NCBI GenBank assembly: GCA_029260675.1
Contig: JAJDCV010000169.1
Span: 1 to 15,012 of the forward strand
Reading direction: 5' to 3'
Origin: Phycisphaeraceae bacterium
GTDB lineage: Bacteria; Planctomycetota; Phycisphaerae; Phycisphaerales; Phycisphaeraceae
Length of the DNA: 15,012 nt
Shown here: positions 1 to 7,418 of the stretch, in pieces
Layout: each line of letters begins with the position of its first letter
Numbering within the stretch: the stretch's first letter is position 1
Notes under the pieces: model-generated
Databases searched by the model: none
Told to the model about the DNA's origin: nothing
Seen by the model: the letters and a program-made list of their open reading frames with translations, nothing else
Made by a program: the position numbers and the translations under genes

Positions 1-123
1 GAGCCATACATACATCGGTGTCGGCCATGACCAAAATAGCACGGCAATCACACACAGTGACATAGCAATGAAGAGCCAGGCCATGCGCAGCCAATCTCGC
101 GGTTCGTCGAGGCCCCAGCTCAT
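1..123 (-). CDS. Partial small membrane protein, N-terminus only
   Basis: An open frame starts with ATG at 123 and runs without a stop off the left edge, giving 41 residues. The peptide begins MSWGLDEPRDWLRMAW and continues into a hydrophobic stretch (about residues 15-33, WLFIAMSLCVIAVLFW) that looks like one transmembrane helix, followed by a Pro/Trp-containing turn. A GGAG ribosome binding site lies about 8 bases upstream of the ATG, which supports this start. It lies 47 bases downstream of the aroK stop on the same strand, so the two may be co-transcribed. I do not recognise a family, and the rest of the gene is outside the window. Confidence 0.55.
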   Translation of the reverse strand, partial: MSWGLDEPRDWLRMAWLFIAMSLCVIAVLFWSWPTPMYVWL

Positions 124-170
124 ACCATTCGCTCCGTGATATCCTAATCTCGTACAAGTCACTTGGGCTG

Positions 171-695
171 TTACAGAAACTTCGCGACGATAAACCTCGC
201 GGTCTCGTCGGGGTTGGTGTGGGTGACGTTGAAGACGTGGTCGGCGACTTCGCGGTAGATGGGGTCGCGTTCGGTGAGGACCTGCTTGATCTCGTCGAGG
301 CCTCCGCCGGCGGGGGTTAGATCGGGGCGGGCGGTGGCGGTGGCGGCGTCGGCGTGGATGCGGCGGTCGAGTTCCTCGGGGTCGCATTCTAAGTAGATAC
401 GTATGGCGTCGGGGGCGTCCTTGACGGCTTGGCGGGCGTCGGGGTGCATCAGGGCACCGCCTCCCAGGGCGATGACGTGATTCTCACGCTTGACCAGTTC
501 GGCGGTGACCTTCGCCTCGGCCTCGCGGAAGGCGGGCTCGCCTTCGGTCTGCCAGATATCGGCGATGGTCCGGCCGTCGAACCGCTTCTGGACCTCGTGG
601 TCGCCATCGGCGAAGTCTTTCCAGAGTTTGGCGGCGAGTTTCTTGCCGAGCGTGGTCTTGCCGCAGCCGCGGTAGCCAAAGAGGATCAGGTTCAT
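171..695 (-). CDS. aroK: Shikimate kinase
   Basis: This 174-aa cytoplasmic enzyme phosphorylates shikimate at the 3-hydroxyl with ATP, the fifth step of the chorismate pathway. The length is typical for AroK. Visible motifs are the Walker A loop GYRGCGKT (residues 7-14), the shikimate-binding DGD (30-32), the FRxxE segment (F56-R57-E60), the GGG substrate loop (78-80), the LID arginine in RPDLT (R123) and a C-terminal RDPIYREVAD helix. All key residues are present, so it should be active. The ATG at 695 places the Walker loop in the usual position, although no strong Shine-Dalgarno is visible. It is divergent from the DUF721 gene and may be co-transcribed with the downstream membrane ORF. Confidence 0.95.
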   Translation of the reverse strand: MNLILFGYRGCGKTTLGKKLAAKLWKDFADGDHEVQKRFDGRTIADIWQTEGEPAFREAEAKVTAELVKRENHVIALGGGALMHPDARQAVKDAPDAIRIYLECDPEELDRRIHADAATATARPDLTPAGGGLDEIKQVLTERDPIYREVADHVFNVTHTNPDETARFIVAKFL

Positions 696-716
696 GGGCG
701 GGATTGTAGTGTGTTT

Positions 717-748
717 GGGTCTAGGGTCTAGGGTCTGGGGTGTAGGGT
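717..748 (+). repeat. Heptamer tandem repeat, about 4.5 copies
   Basis: Units at 717-723, 724-730, 731-737 and 738-744, with a partial unit at 745-748, follow the pattern GGGTSTR. The first two are exact copies of GGGTCTA and the next two each differ slightly. It fills most of the gap between the divergent aroK and DUF721 genes, so length changes would alter that promoter spacing. No function is shown by sequence alone. Confidence 0.7.
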
Positions 749-1129
749 ATGATACGGGCGATGGCTATGAAAGACCCCTATCAATCTCATCTGGATGGGC
801 TGCGTGAACGGCGGAACCGCAAGGACCCGGACCTGTCGCTTGGGTTCATGGTCGGGCAGTTCAAGCGGGAGGTGCAGAAGCCTTACGAGCAGTTGGGCGA
901 CCTGGCGGCGATCTGGGGTGAGCTGGTGCCCGAAGAGCTGGCGGCGCACTCGCGGTTGGTGGGATTGACCCGTGGGGTGCTGCGGGTGTCGGTGGATTCC
1001 AGCGGTCGGCTGTATGAGCTGGACCGGCTGCTGCGTTCGGGCGTGTTCGACGAGCTGGTCAGCCGGCACCGGGGCAAGGCGATCCGACGTGTGGATCTGA
1101 AAGTGGCAAGTGTGAAACCTGAGGGCTGA
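749..1129 (+). CDS. DUF721 / DciA-like protein
   Basis: This 126-aa protein (120 or 122 aa from later starts) matches the DUF721 pattern. A basic N-terminus is followed by the helical segment LGDLAAIWGELVPEELAAHS (about 49-68), then a strand-rich part LRVSVDSSGRLYELDRLL and a closing IRRVDLKV strand. In bacteria lacking DnaC/DnaI, DUF721 proteins of the DciA type help load the replicative helicase DnaB. Whether this short member does so is inference, because many DUF721 proteins remain uncharacterised. Three in-frame ATGs (749, 761, 767) are possible and none has a convincing ribosome binding site. A -10-like TATGAT at 748-753 would favour 761 or 767. The gene converges with the SLC13-type transporter. 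Confidence 0.8.
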   Translation: MIRAMAMKDPYQSHLDGLRERRNRKDPDLSLGFMVGQFKREVQKPYEQLGDLAAIWGELVPEELAAHSRLVGLTRGVLRVSVDSSGRLYELDRLLRSGVFDELVSRHRGKAIRRVDLKVASVKPEG

Positions 1130-1217
1130 GTGCTGAAGTAAAGCAAGCGCGTGCCCGGCGTATAGGCTTGGACTTCAACTTCCCTAACTCAACACGCATA
1201 CTTCAGAATTCACACTT
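1108..1217. repeat. Nested inverted repeat between convergent genes
   Basis: The outer arms AAGTGTGAA (1108-1116) and TTCACACTT (1209-1217) are perfectly complementary over 9 bases. The inner arms CTGAAGTA (1133-1140) and TACTTCAG (1199-1206) are perfectly complementary over 8. They nest in the correct order for one long stem with a 58-base loop. The left outer arm lies in the last codons of the DUF721 gene and the right one ends 3 bases before the transporter stop. It could stop transcription from both sides, but there is no U-tract, so a classical intrinsic terminator is not supported. Confidence 0.45.
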
Positions 1218-1219
1218 CC

Positions 1220-3025
1220 CTAAAACGGCCAGAGCCAGGGCGCGAGTGTGACGGTGACGGCCATGACGATGAGGTTCAGCGGCAGGCCAACACGGACATA
1301 ATCGGTGAAACGGTATCCGCCGGCGGAGTAGACCATGAGGTTGGTCTGGTAGGCGGTGGGCGTGGCAAAACTGGCGGCGCTGGTGGTCATCAGCGCCATC
1401 GCGAAGGGCATGAAGCTGAGGCCCTGTGACAGCGCGGCGGCCTTGGCGACGGGGAAGATCAGGCCGACGGTCCCGATCGGGCCGATCAGGGACGTCAGCG
1501 CCATGCCGATCAGGTAGATCCCGACGAGGATGCCGCGGGGCCCGAGGCTTTGGGAAGCCTGGACGATGCCCTGCGCGACGTGATGTGCGGCCCCGGTGGA
1601 ATCCAGTGCGGCGCCGACGCCCAGCGCGGCACCCATCGTCAGCAGGACGCGCCAGTTGATGCTTTGGCGTGCTTCGCCGGTCGAGCAGCATCCGGCGATG
1701 ACCATCAACCCCCCTGCCAACAGCGCGGCGTTGACCAGCCTCATCGGGGTGAGGGTGACGGCGGCGACCATCGCAACCATCAACAACAACGCGACCCAGG
1801 CGCGGTCGTGGCGTATGGGCTTGGAGCCCTCGACGGTAGAGACCAGGAAGAAGTCACGGCTGTTGCGTTGGGCCTCGACGAAACGGGGGTGGGTTTCCAG
1901 CAGCAGGGTGTCGCCGGCCTGCAGCACGATGTCGCCGATCTTGATCTTACCCAGGTGCTGACCCCCGCGGTGGACGGCGATAACGGCGGCGCCGTAGACG
2001 GTGCGGAACTTGCCTTCGCGGATCGATTTGTGGACCAATGGGCAGTTGTCGCTGACGACGGCCTCGACCAGTCGGCGGTCCGGGCGGGGGTCGCTGAGCT
2101 TGAACACCTGTTCGGTTGCCGGTGCCAGCCCGCGGGTGCGTTGCAGATCGACAACGGAGTCGACGATCCCCGCGAAGATCAGGCGGTCGGCTTCGTGGAG
2201 AACCTGCTCCGGGCCGACGGCGGCGATGCGTTCGCCGTCGCGTTCGATCTCGATGAGGTAAGCGCCTGGGAGCGCACGCAGGCCGGCCTCCTCGATGGTC
2301 TTGCCTGCGATCGGGCTCTTGGATTCGACGATCATCTCCACGGTGTAGCGCCGGGCGTCGTCGTCGGCCTGGACCGGGGTGCGTCGGTCGGGCAGCAGGC
2401 GTGGCGCGATGAGGACCAGGTATAAAAGTCCGAGGATCGCGCTGGGCACGCCGACCGCGGAGATGGTGAACATGCTGATATGGATGTCCGCCAGCTCGCC
2501 GTGTTTCTGTGCCTCGATCACCTGGCCGTCGACGAAGACGTTGGTCGCGGTCCCGATGAGTGTGCAGGAACCGCCGAGGATAGCGGCGTAGCTCAGGGGG
2601 ATGTAGAGCTTGGACGGGGCCAGCCCGATCTTCTTGCACCAGTCGCTGACGACCGGCATAAACATCGCAACGATGGGGGTGTTGTTCATGAAGGCGCTGA
2701 GGACCGCTACGGGCAGGGTCAGCCGCGACAGCGCGGCGCGGACCGATCCGGGGCGTCCAAGCAGTGGCTGGGTGACCAGGGACATCGCGCCGGTCTGGCT
2801 GAGCCCCTCGGCGATGACGAAGAGGACCGCGATGGTGATGACCGCCTCGTTGCCGAACCCCGCGACGGCTTGGGCGGGCGTGGGGAAGGCGTCCGAGAAC
2901 AGACCGAATGTCATCAACAAGGCCAGGCCGCCCAGCAACACGGTGTCGGGTCCGGCGAGGCCGCGCATCATCGCCAAGGCGATCAACCCCACCGTTGCAA
3001 GTGTTACCCAGGCTTCCCAAGTCAT
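1220..3025 (-). CDS. SLC13-family (DASS-like) transporter with two RCK_C domains
   Basis: This 601-aa inner-membrane protein has the layout of bacterial SLC13 / citrate-transporter-like carriers. A hydrophobic N-terminal half (1-210) contains the AFMNNTPIV motif (111-118) and GTATN (158-162). Two TrkA_C/RCK_C-type soluble domains follow (about 225-300 and 308-395). A second hydrophobic half (408-600) carries SASFATPTAYQTNLM (549-563) and a conserved GYRFTDYVRVGLPLN end. RCK_C domains usually bind ligands or nucleotides and gate transport. The substrate cannot be read from sequence; related proteins carry dicarboxylates, sulfate or other anions. The second Asn-rich motif expected near 512-521 reads SLIGPIGTVG, losing the asparagines. 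The ATG at 3025 has an AAGGA site 6 bases upstream. It appears monocistronic. Confidence 0.9.
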   Translation of the reverse strand: MTWEAWVTLATVGLIALAMMRGLAGPDTVLLGGLALLMTFGLFSDAFPTPAQAVAGFGNEAVITIAVLFVIAEGLSQTGAMSLVTQPLLGRPGSVRAALSRLTLPVAVLSAFMNNTPIVAMFMPVVSDWCKKIGLAPSKLYIPLSYAAILGGSCTLIGTATNVFVDGQVIEAQKHGELADIHISMFTISAVGVPSAILGLLYLVLIAPRLLPDRRTPVQADDDARRYTVEMIVESKSPIAGKTIEEAGLRALPGAYLIEIERDGERIAAVGPEQVLHEADRLIFAGIVDSVVDLQRTRGLAPATEQVFKLSDPRPDRRLVEAVVSDNCPLVHKSIREGKFRTVYGAAVIAVHRGGQHLGKIKIGDIVLQAGDTLLLETHPRFVEAQRNSRDFFLVSTVEGSKPIRHDRAWVALLLMVAMVAAVTLTPMRLVNAALLAGGLMVIAGCCSTGEARQSINWRVLLTMGAALGVGAALDSTGAAHHVAQGIVQASQSLGPRGILVGIYLIGMALTSLIGPIGTVGLIFPVAKAAALSQGLSFMPFAMALMTTSAASFATPTAYQTNLMVYSAGGYRFTDYVRVGLPLNLIVMAVTVTLAPWLWPF

Positions 3026-3195
3026 CTGGTGTCCTTCGGCATCCGTCTATGGCCCCGACTATATAAGGTCTACCCATCAAGCAGTCAGTCGGCGGCGGGT
3101 CTGATACGCGGGTGGCAGTCTACCGGGTCGTGCCGATGTCGGCCATACCCTGGGTCTTGGCAGTAGATCTGGGTTCACACGTTTTCACGGCCCGA

Positions 3196-3207
3196 TGGGT
3201 TTACCCA
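3196..3207. promoter_or_regulatory. Short operator-like palindrome
   Basis: TGGGT and ACCCA are separated by TT, giving a 12-bp near-perfect dyad. It lies about 160 bases upstream of the sugar transferase start. The size fits a transcription-factor site, but it is short enough to occur by chance. Confidence 0.25.
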
Positions 3208-3257
3208 GCTAGCCCGTCTGGTCCGATAGGAGCATCCGATACACCTGACCCCGTCCG

Positions 3258-3290
3258 CCTGGGCGTTATATCCCTTACCACACGCCCAGG
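3258..3290 (+). promoter_or_regulatory. Perfect 9-bp stem-loop upstream of the EPS operon
   Basis: CCTGGGCGT (3258-3266) pairs perfectly with ACGCCCAGG (3282-3290) around a 15-base AT-richer loop containing TATATCCC. As DNA it is a dyad suitable for a dimeric regulator; as RNA it would be a stable hairpin. There is no U-run after it, so it is not a typical terminator. Confidence 0.45.
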
Positions 3291-3321
3291 TTGATTAAGT
3301 AGCGCACTCGACACACCGATA

Positions 3322-3335
3322 CCTGTGATGACAGG
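3322..3335 (+). promoter_or_regulatory. Small leader hairpin
   Basis: CCTGT-GATG-ACAGG forms a perfect 5-bp stem with a 4-base loop, ending 31 bases before the sugar transferase ATG. It could be part of a 5' leader structure. At this size chance occurrence is quite possible. Confidence 0.25.
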
Positions 3336-3366
3336 CTGCGTAAGGTCTGCCAAGGGAAATTTGTAG

Positions 3367-4032
<666 letters not shown>

Positions 4033-4067
4033 CGCCTAAGTCCCGCCTGACCGCGAGGAGCCTGCCG

Positions 4068-4838
4068 ATGCCACGAAGCATGGCCGAACATCATGCCCCG
4101 ATCATAACCTTGCTGCTGTTGTTCTGCGCATTGACTATCGGTGGGTGTACCAAAACTTACACCGACTACAGCTCGTTCATCGCGGAGCCTCGGCCTGTTG
4201 TGACCGCAACGGACTACCGGATGTCGCCACCGGACACGATTAAGATCTACTCCAAGCGTGTCCGCGAGATCCACGGGCATACCGAATCGATCAGCCCCGA
4301 TGGGAAGCTGACCCTGCCGTTGCTGGGCCGTGTGTTTGTCGCCGGCAAAACCACCGAAGAGGTCACGGCGGAATTGGGAATACTGGCACAGGAATACTAC
4401 GAAGACGCGGACGTGAGCGTGCGCGTGATCCGGTATTCGAGCAAGAAGATCTTTGTGTTCGGCGAAGTCTCCTACCCCGGGCCGTATGCCTACAACGGCG
4501 CGAACTCGGTCCTTGGCACGCTGTCGCGGGCGCAGCCCACACGGATCGCGGACCCCTCGAAGATTATGGTGCTGCGTCCCAACGCCGACGGCGAGATGAT
4601 CCGGAAGATGACGGTGGACCTGGACAAGATGGTTAAGGAAGGCGACACCCTGCTGGACGCGGTGATGGAGGAGGGAGACATCATCTATGTCCCGCCGACC
4701 ACGCTCGCGGCGATCGGGCTTGGCTTCCAGCAGCTGCTGCTGCCGTTCCAGCCCATCGCCAACACGATCGCCGGCCCGGGCGATATCCAGAACTCGGCGC
4801 GGGGAGAGGCCAGCTACGGCGAACACGAGCAGAACTAA
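4068..4838 (+). CDS. Wza-like polysaccharide export lipoprotein
   Basis: This 256-aa outer-membrane polysaccharide export protein forms, in its family, the channel that passes polymer across the outer membrane. A signal peptide with hydrophobic core IITLLLLFCALTI ends in a lipobox-like IGGC with the lipidated cysteine at C27. The Poly_export domain follows (YRMSPPDTIKIYSKR through DADVSVRVIRYSSKK), then an SLBB-like segment (IFVFGEVSYPGPYAYNG through LDAVMEEGDIIYVPP). The start at 4068 is chosen because GAGGAG (4055-4060) sits 7 bases upstream and it gives a proper signal peptide. The open frame extends back to 4011, but that would overlap the previous gene. It is shorter than E. coli Wza, with only one clear SLBB-type segment. 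The next gene begins 25 bases downstream. Confidence 0.92.
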   Translation: MPRSMAEHHAPIITLLLLFCALTIGGCTKTYTDYSSFIAEPRPVVTATDYRMSPPDTIKIYSKRVREIHGHTESISPDGKLTLPLLGRVFVAGKTTEEVTAELGILAQEYYEDADVSVRVIRYSSKKIFVFGEVSYPGPYAYNGANSVLGTLSRAQPTRIADPSKIMVLRPNADGEMIRKMTVDLDKMVKEGDTLLDAVMEEGDIIYVPPTTLAAIGLGFQQLLLPFQPIANTIAGPGDIQNSARGEASYGEHEQN

Positions 4839-4863
4839 ACCCACGCCTTAAGGCTTTGATGAC

Positions 4864-6531
4864 ATGATTCAGAAGAACGCCCAACAAAACGCCGTACTCG
4901 AGCTCTGGGAGCTGCTGCTGCGGTACCGCTGGCGGTTTATCCTCCCGGCGTTTGCGGTCACTTTGGGCGTCTTGGGGATGAGCCTGTTCCTGCCCCGCAA
5001 GTACAAATCCGAGGCGATGTTTGAGCGGACCACCGACATGGTCCTGACCGAGATGACCGCCAAGGGTGCCACACGGAATTTCCAAGACCCCCGCAACTCG
5101 CTGGTTGAAGAGATCACCGGGCGCCGAGCGGTTGACCAGCTGATCGATCAGATCCAGCCCGAATTAGAGCAGATGGACCTGATCCATAGTGAGCTGGACC
5201 GCCAGATCCTCAGGACCAACATCGTCCGGGGCTCCATCGTCCACTGGGACGTCGCCAGCGGTGCCTTGGACCGCGTCCGCGTGGAATACGTCAGCCCACA
5301 CCCCAAGGTGGCGAAGCTCGTTGTCAACGGATTGATACGGAACTATATCAAACGCACACAAGATTCTATGGATCTGAGGCTCAAGGAGTCGGCCGAGTTC
5401 TTCATGCAGGAAGTCGCCAACAACCGCAAAACGATCGACGAGCTGGAAACAAGGTTGCTGGAGTTCGAGATCAACAACGGCGACCTGCTCCCGGAGAGCC
5501 CCAACAGTGTCCAGGAGCGCCTAAGCGCTCGGGAAACCGAGCTGCAGGACATCATCGCCCAACGTGATGCGGCGATCGTCCGTGCCAGGAACTTCAAGGA
5601 CGCCATCGCCGAAACCCCCGATACGACCCCCGAAAAAATCACCGCACCGAACCCCGAACTGGTCCGGCTGAACGAGAAATACCAGACGCTGACCGAGCAG
5701 CTGACCCAGTACACGGACGTGCTGAAGATGAAGCCGGCCCACCCCGACGTGGTCGCGCTTAAACAGCGTGTCATGGAACTCAAAGTGGTCATCGATCAGA
5801 CGGATAAGACGATCGTGGCCCAGGAACAGCACAAGGCCAACCCCAAGCTCGCGGAGCTTGAGCTGCAGTACACCCAGGCGATCGGGGAGCAGGAAGCCCT
5901 GACCCGGCAGATCGAGGTCGTCACCGAACAGGTCGCCAAGATGGGGGACCAGACGGGGAATATGTTCCCCGTCCGCAGCGACTACCGGAAGCTGAACCGC
6001 CAGGTGGATCAGGCACAGAGGCAGTTGGCGTTTTGGGAGGACAACCTCCGCCGGGTGGACATGACGCTGGCGGCCGAGACCGGGAACCGCGGGATCCAAC
6101 TCGATTTCGTCAAGCCCGGTGGTATCGGCGCTAAACCCGTTTCGCCCAATGTCGCCCAGGTGTTGATGGCGGCGATCGGCCTGGGGCTGATGGCTGGGGC
6201 GCTAAGCGTCTTCTTCGCACACCGCACCGACGAGTCCTTCGCCTCGGGCGATGAATTAGCCAGGACGTTTGAACTGCCGCTGTTGGGCTCCGTCAGCGAG
6301 CTGATCAGCCGGCAACACCGCAAGGCACGGCGGGTGCGGAACATGATCCTCTACCCGACCAATGCCGTGCTGATGGCGGCGGCGCTGATCGCGATGGCGG
6401 CGATCCTCTACCTGGACCTGGAAAAACCCGACACGCTCCGCTCCCTGAAGGCCAAGGCCTCATGGGTCTTCGAGCTACCCACCGCCGAGGCGTCACCGGA
6501 TGAACCGACCGCCCCGGACCTCATGGATTAG
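4864..6531 (+). CDS. Polysaccharide chain-length determinant, Wzz/GumC type
   Basis: This 555-aa polysaccharide co-polymerase belongs to the inner membrane and sets polymer length while linking to the export channel. It has a first transmembrane helix (about 24-43), a Wzz-type beta region, long predicted coiled coils (about 170-250, 263-320 and 325-400) in the periplasm, and the family-typical KPVSPNVAQVLMAA segment leading into a second helix (431-451). The cytoplasmic part carries DELARTFELPLLGSV. A third hydrophobic helix (499-518) and an acidic tail follow, so the C-terminus would be periplasmic. This C-terminal helix resembles chain-length proteins of exosortase-A loci rather than E. coli Wzz. 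The kinase domain is not fused but encoded separately two genes on. The last codon is directly followed by the ATPase start. Confidence 0.9.
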   Translation: MIQKNAQQNAVLELWELLLRYRWRFILPAFAVTLGVLGMSLFLPRKYKSEAMFERTTDMVLTEMTAKGATRNFQDPRNSLVEEITGRRAVDQLIDQIQPELEQMDLIHSELDRQILRTNIVRGSIVHWDVASGALDRVRVEYVSPHPKVAKLVVNGLIRNYIKRTQDSMDLRLKESAEFFMQEVANNRKTIDELETRLLEFEINNGDLLPESPNSVQERLSARETELQDIIAQRDAAIVRARNFKDAIAETPDTTPEKITAPNPELVRLNEKYQTLTEQLTQYTDVLKMKPAHPDVVALKQRVMELKVVIDQTDKTIVAQEQHKANPKLAELELQYTQAIGEQEALTRQIEVVTEQVAKMGDQTGNMFPVRSDYRKLNRQVDQAQRQLAFWEDNLRRVDMTLAAETGNRGIQLDFVKPGGIGAKPVSPNVAQVLMAAIGLGLMAGALSVFFAHRTDESFASGDELARTFELPLLGSVSELISRQHRKARRVRNMILYPTNAVLMAAALIAMAAILYLDLEKPDTLRSLKAKASWVFELPTAEASPDEPTAPDLMD

Positions 6532-7407
6532 ATGATGTACGACGCGTATTACAACTTTTTCATGCTCCCGTTTGAGAACACGCCCAACCCGCGGTTCTTC
6601 TACGCCAGCGAGCAGCACCGAGAGGCGCTGGCCGCGATCGAGTACACGATCCGGATGCGCAAGGGCATCGTCCTGGTAACCGGAAACATCGGGTCGGGCA
6701 AGACCACCGTCGGGCGGACCATGCTTCAACGATGCGGCGGCGACGCCACCATCGTGCAACTGGTGCATGGCCACCGCACCGGTATCGAGTTGATCCGGCA
6801 CGTGCTGCGGTCCCTGGTGATCGAAGCTCAGGACCACGACGACCACGCCCGCCTGCTGGAAAGGCTCGAGTCCTACCTCAAGGATCAGGCGGAGGCCAAC
6901 CGGCCGGTCGTGCTCTTCATCGACGAGGCGCAGACGCTCTCGACCGAGGCCCTCGAGGAGCTGAGGCTGATCAGTAACTTCGACACGGACACGACCAAGC
7001 TGCTGCAGCTGGTGCTCGTCGGGCAGCCGGAGTTGCGAGATCAGATCGCTTCGCCCCGGCTTAGTGCGCTGCGTCAGCGTATCGTGATGGCCAAGCAGCT
7101 TCGTCCGCTTGGGATCCAGGATACGGCCGGGTATATCGCACACCGGCTACGGGCCGCCAGCAAGGACCCCAAGAACGTCGCTGTAAGTTTCAGCGGTGAG
7201 TCGATCGCCGCGATGTACGACGCGACGCAGGGGACGCCCCGGCTGATTAACGTGATCTGTGACAACTGTCTCCTACTCGCATTTGTCAAGGAGCAGCGCC
7301 GGGTCACCCCGGTCATGGTCCGGCAGGTGCTCGACGATATGGTTCCAAGCTTCACCAACGCGGCCACGGCCGAAGATATTGAGCCCAGACTCAGTCTCGC
7401 GGGTTAA
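6532..7407 (+). CDS. ExeA-like AAA ATPase of the EPS locus (XrtA-associated type)
   Basis: This 291-aa AAA ATPase of the ExeA/GspA group is similar to the ATPase found in exosortase-A polysaccharide loci. The N-terminus (MYDAYYNFFMLPFENTPNPR) matches the group's conserved opening. Walker A is GNIGSGKT (51-58), Walker B VVLFIDEAQ (126-134), sensor 1 region VLVGQPEL (161-168), an arginine-finger-like LRQRI (180-184) and sensor 2 GTPRLINVICD. No membrane helix or peptidoglycan-binding domain is present, so it is probably cytoplasmic. The exact role in EPS assembly is unknown; energising or regulating assembly is inference. Its ATG begins on the base right after the TAG of the chain-length gene, which indicates translational coupling. 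It ends 11 bases before the tyrosine kinase gene. Confidence 0.9.
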   Translation: MMYDAYYNFFMLPFENTPNPRFFYASEQHREALAAIEYTIRMRKGIVLVTGNIGSGKTTVGRTMLQRCGGDATIVQLVHGHRTGIELIRHVLRSLVIEAQDHDDHARLLERLESYLKDQAEANRPVVLFIDEAQTLSTEALEELRLISNFDTDTTKLLQLVLVGQPELRDQIASPRLSALRQRIVMAKQLRPLGIQDTAGYIAHRLRAASKDPKNVAVSFSGESIAAMYDATQGTPRLINVICDNCLLLAFVKEQRRVTPVMVRQVLDDMVPSFTNAATAEDIEPRLSLAG

Positions 7408-7418
7408 GGGATTAACGC

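Larger units (their letters stand above)
3026..3366. promoter_or_regulatory. Divergent intergenic regulatory region upstream of the EPS operon
   Basis: This 341-bp gap separates the transporter (minus) from the polysaccharide operon (plus). I see no credible gene in it. A -10-like TATAGT on the minus strand (3058-3063) lies about 33 bases from the transporter start and could drive it, but no clear -35 accompanies it. For the plus-strand operon I see only weak promoter candidates, such as TTGATT at 3291 with no good -10. Three palindromes occur in the operon-proximal part and are listed separately. A ribosome binding site AAGGGA (3352-3357) precedes the sugar transferase start. Confidence 0.5.

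Noticed and set aside
717..748. Telomere-like repeat, considered because GGGTCTA resembles TTTAGGG-type repeats
   Set aside because: Only 4.5 imperfect copies lie inside a clearly bacterial chromosomal context; a short tandem repeat is the simpler reading.
1550..2425. Long plus-strand open frame (291 codons) opposite the transporter gene
   Set aside because: It is the antisense shadow of the SLC13-type gene. Its composition is Asp/Gly/Val-rich as expected from a complementary frame, and the minus-strand protein has clear family motifs.
1947..3080. 377-codon minus-strand frame overlapping the transporter
   Set aside because: Extreme Arg/Pro/His-rich composition is typical of a shifted reading frame in GC-rich DNA, and it overlaps a well-supported gene.
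3112..3294. 60-codon frame in the regulatory gap before the EPS operon
   Set aside because: No ribosome binding site or recognisable motif, and it overlaps the palindromes better explained as regulatory.
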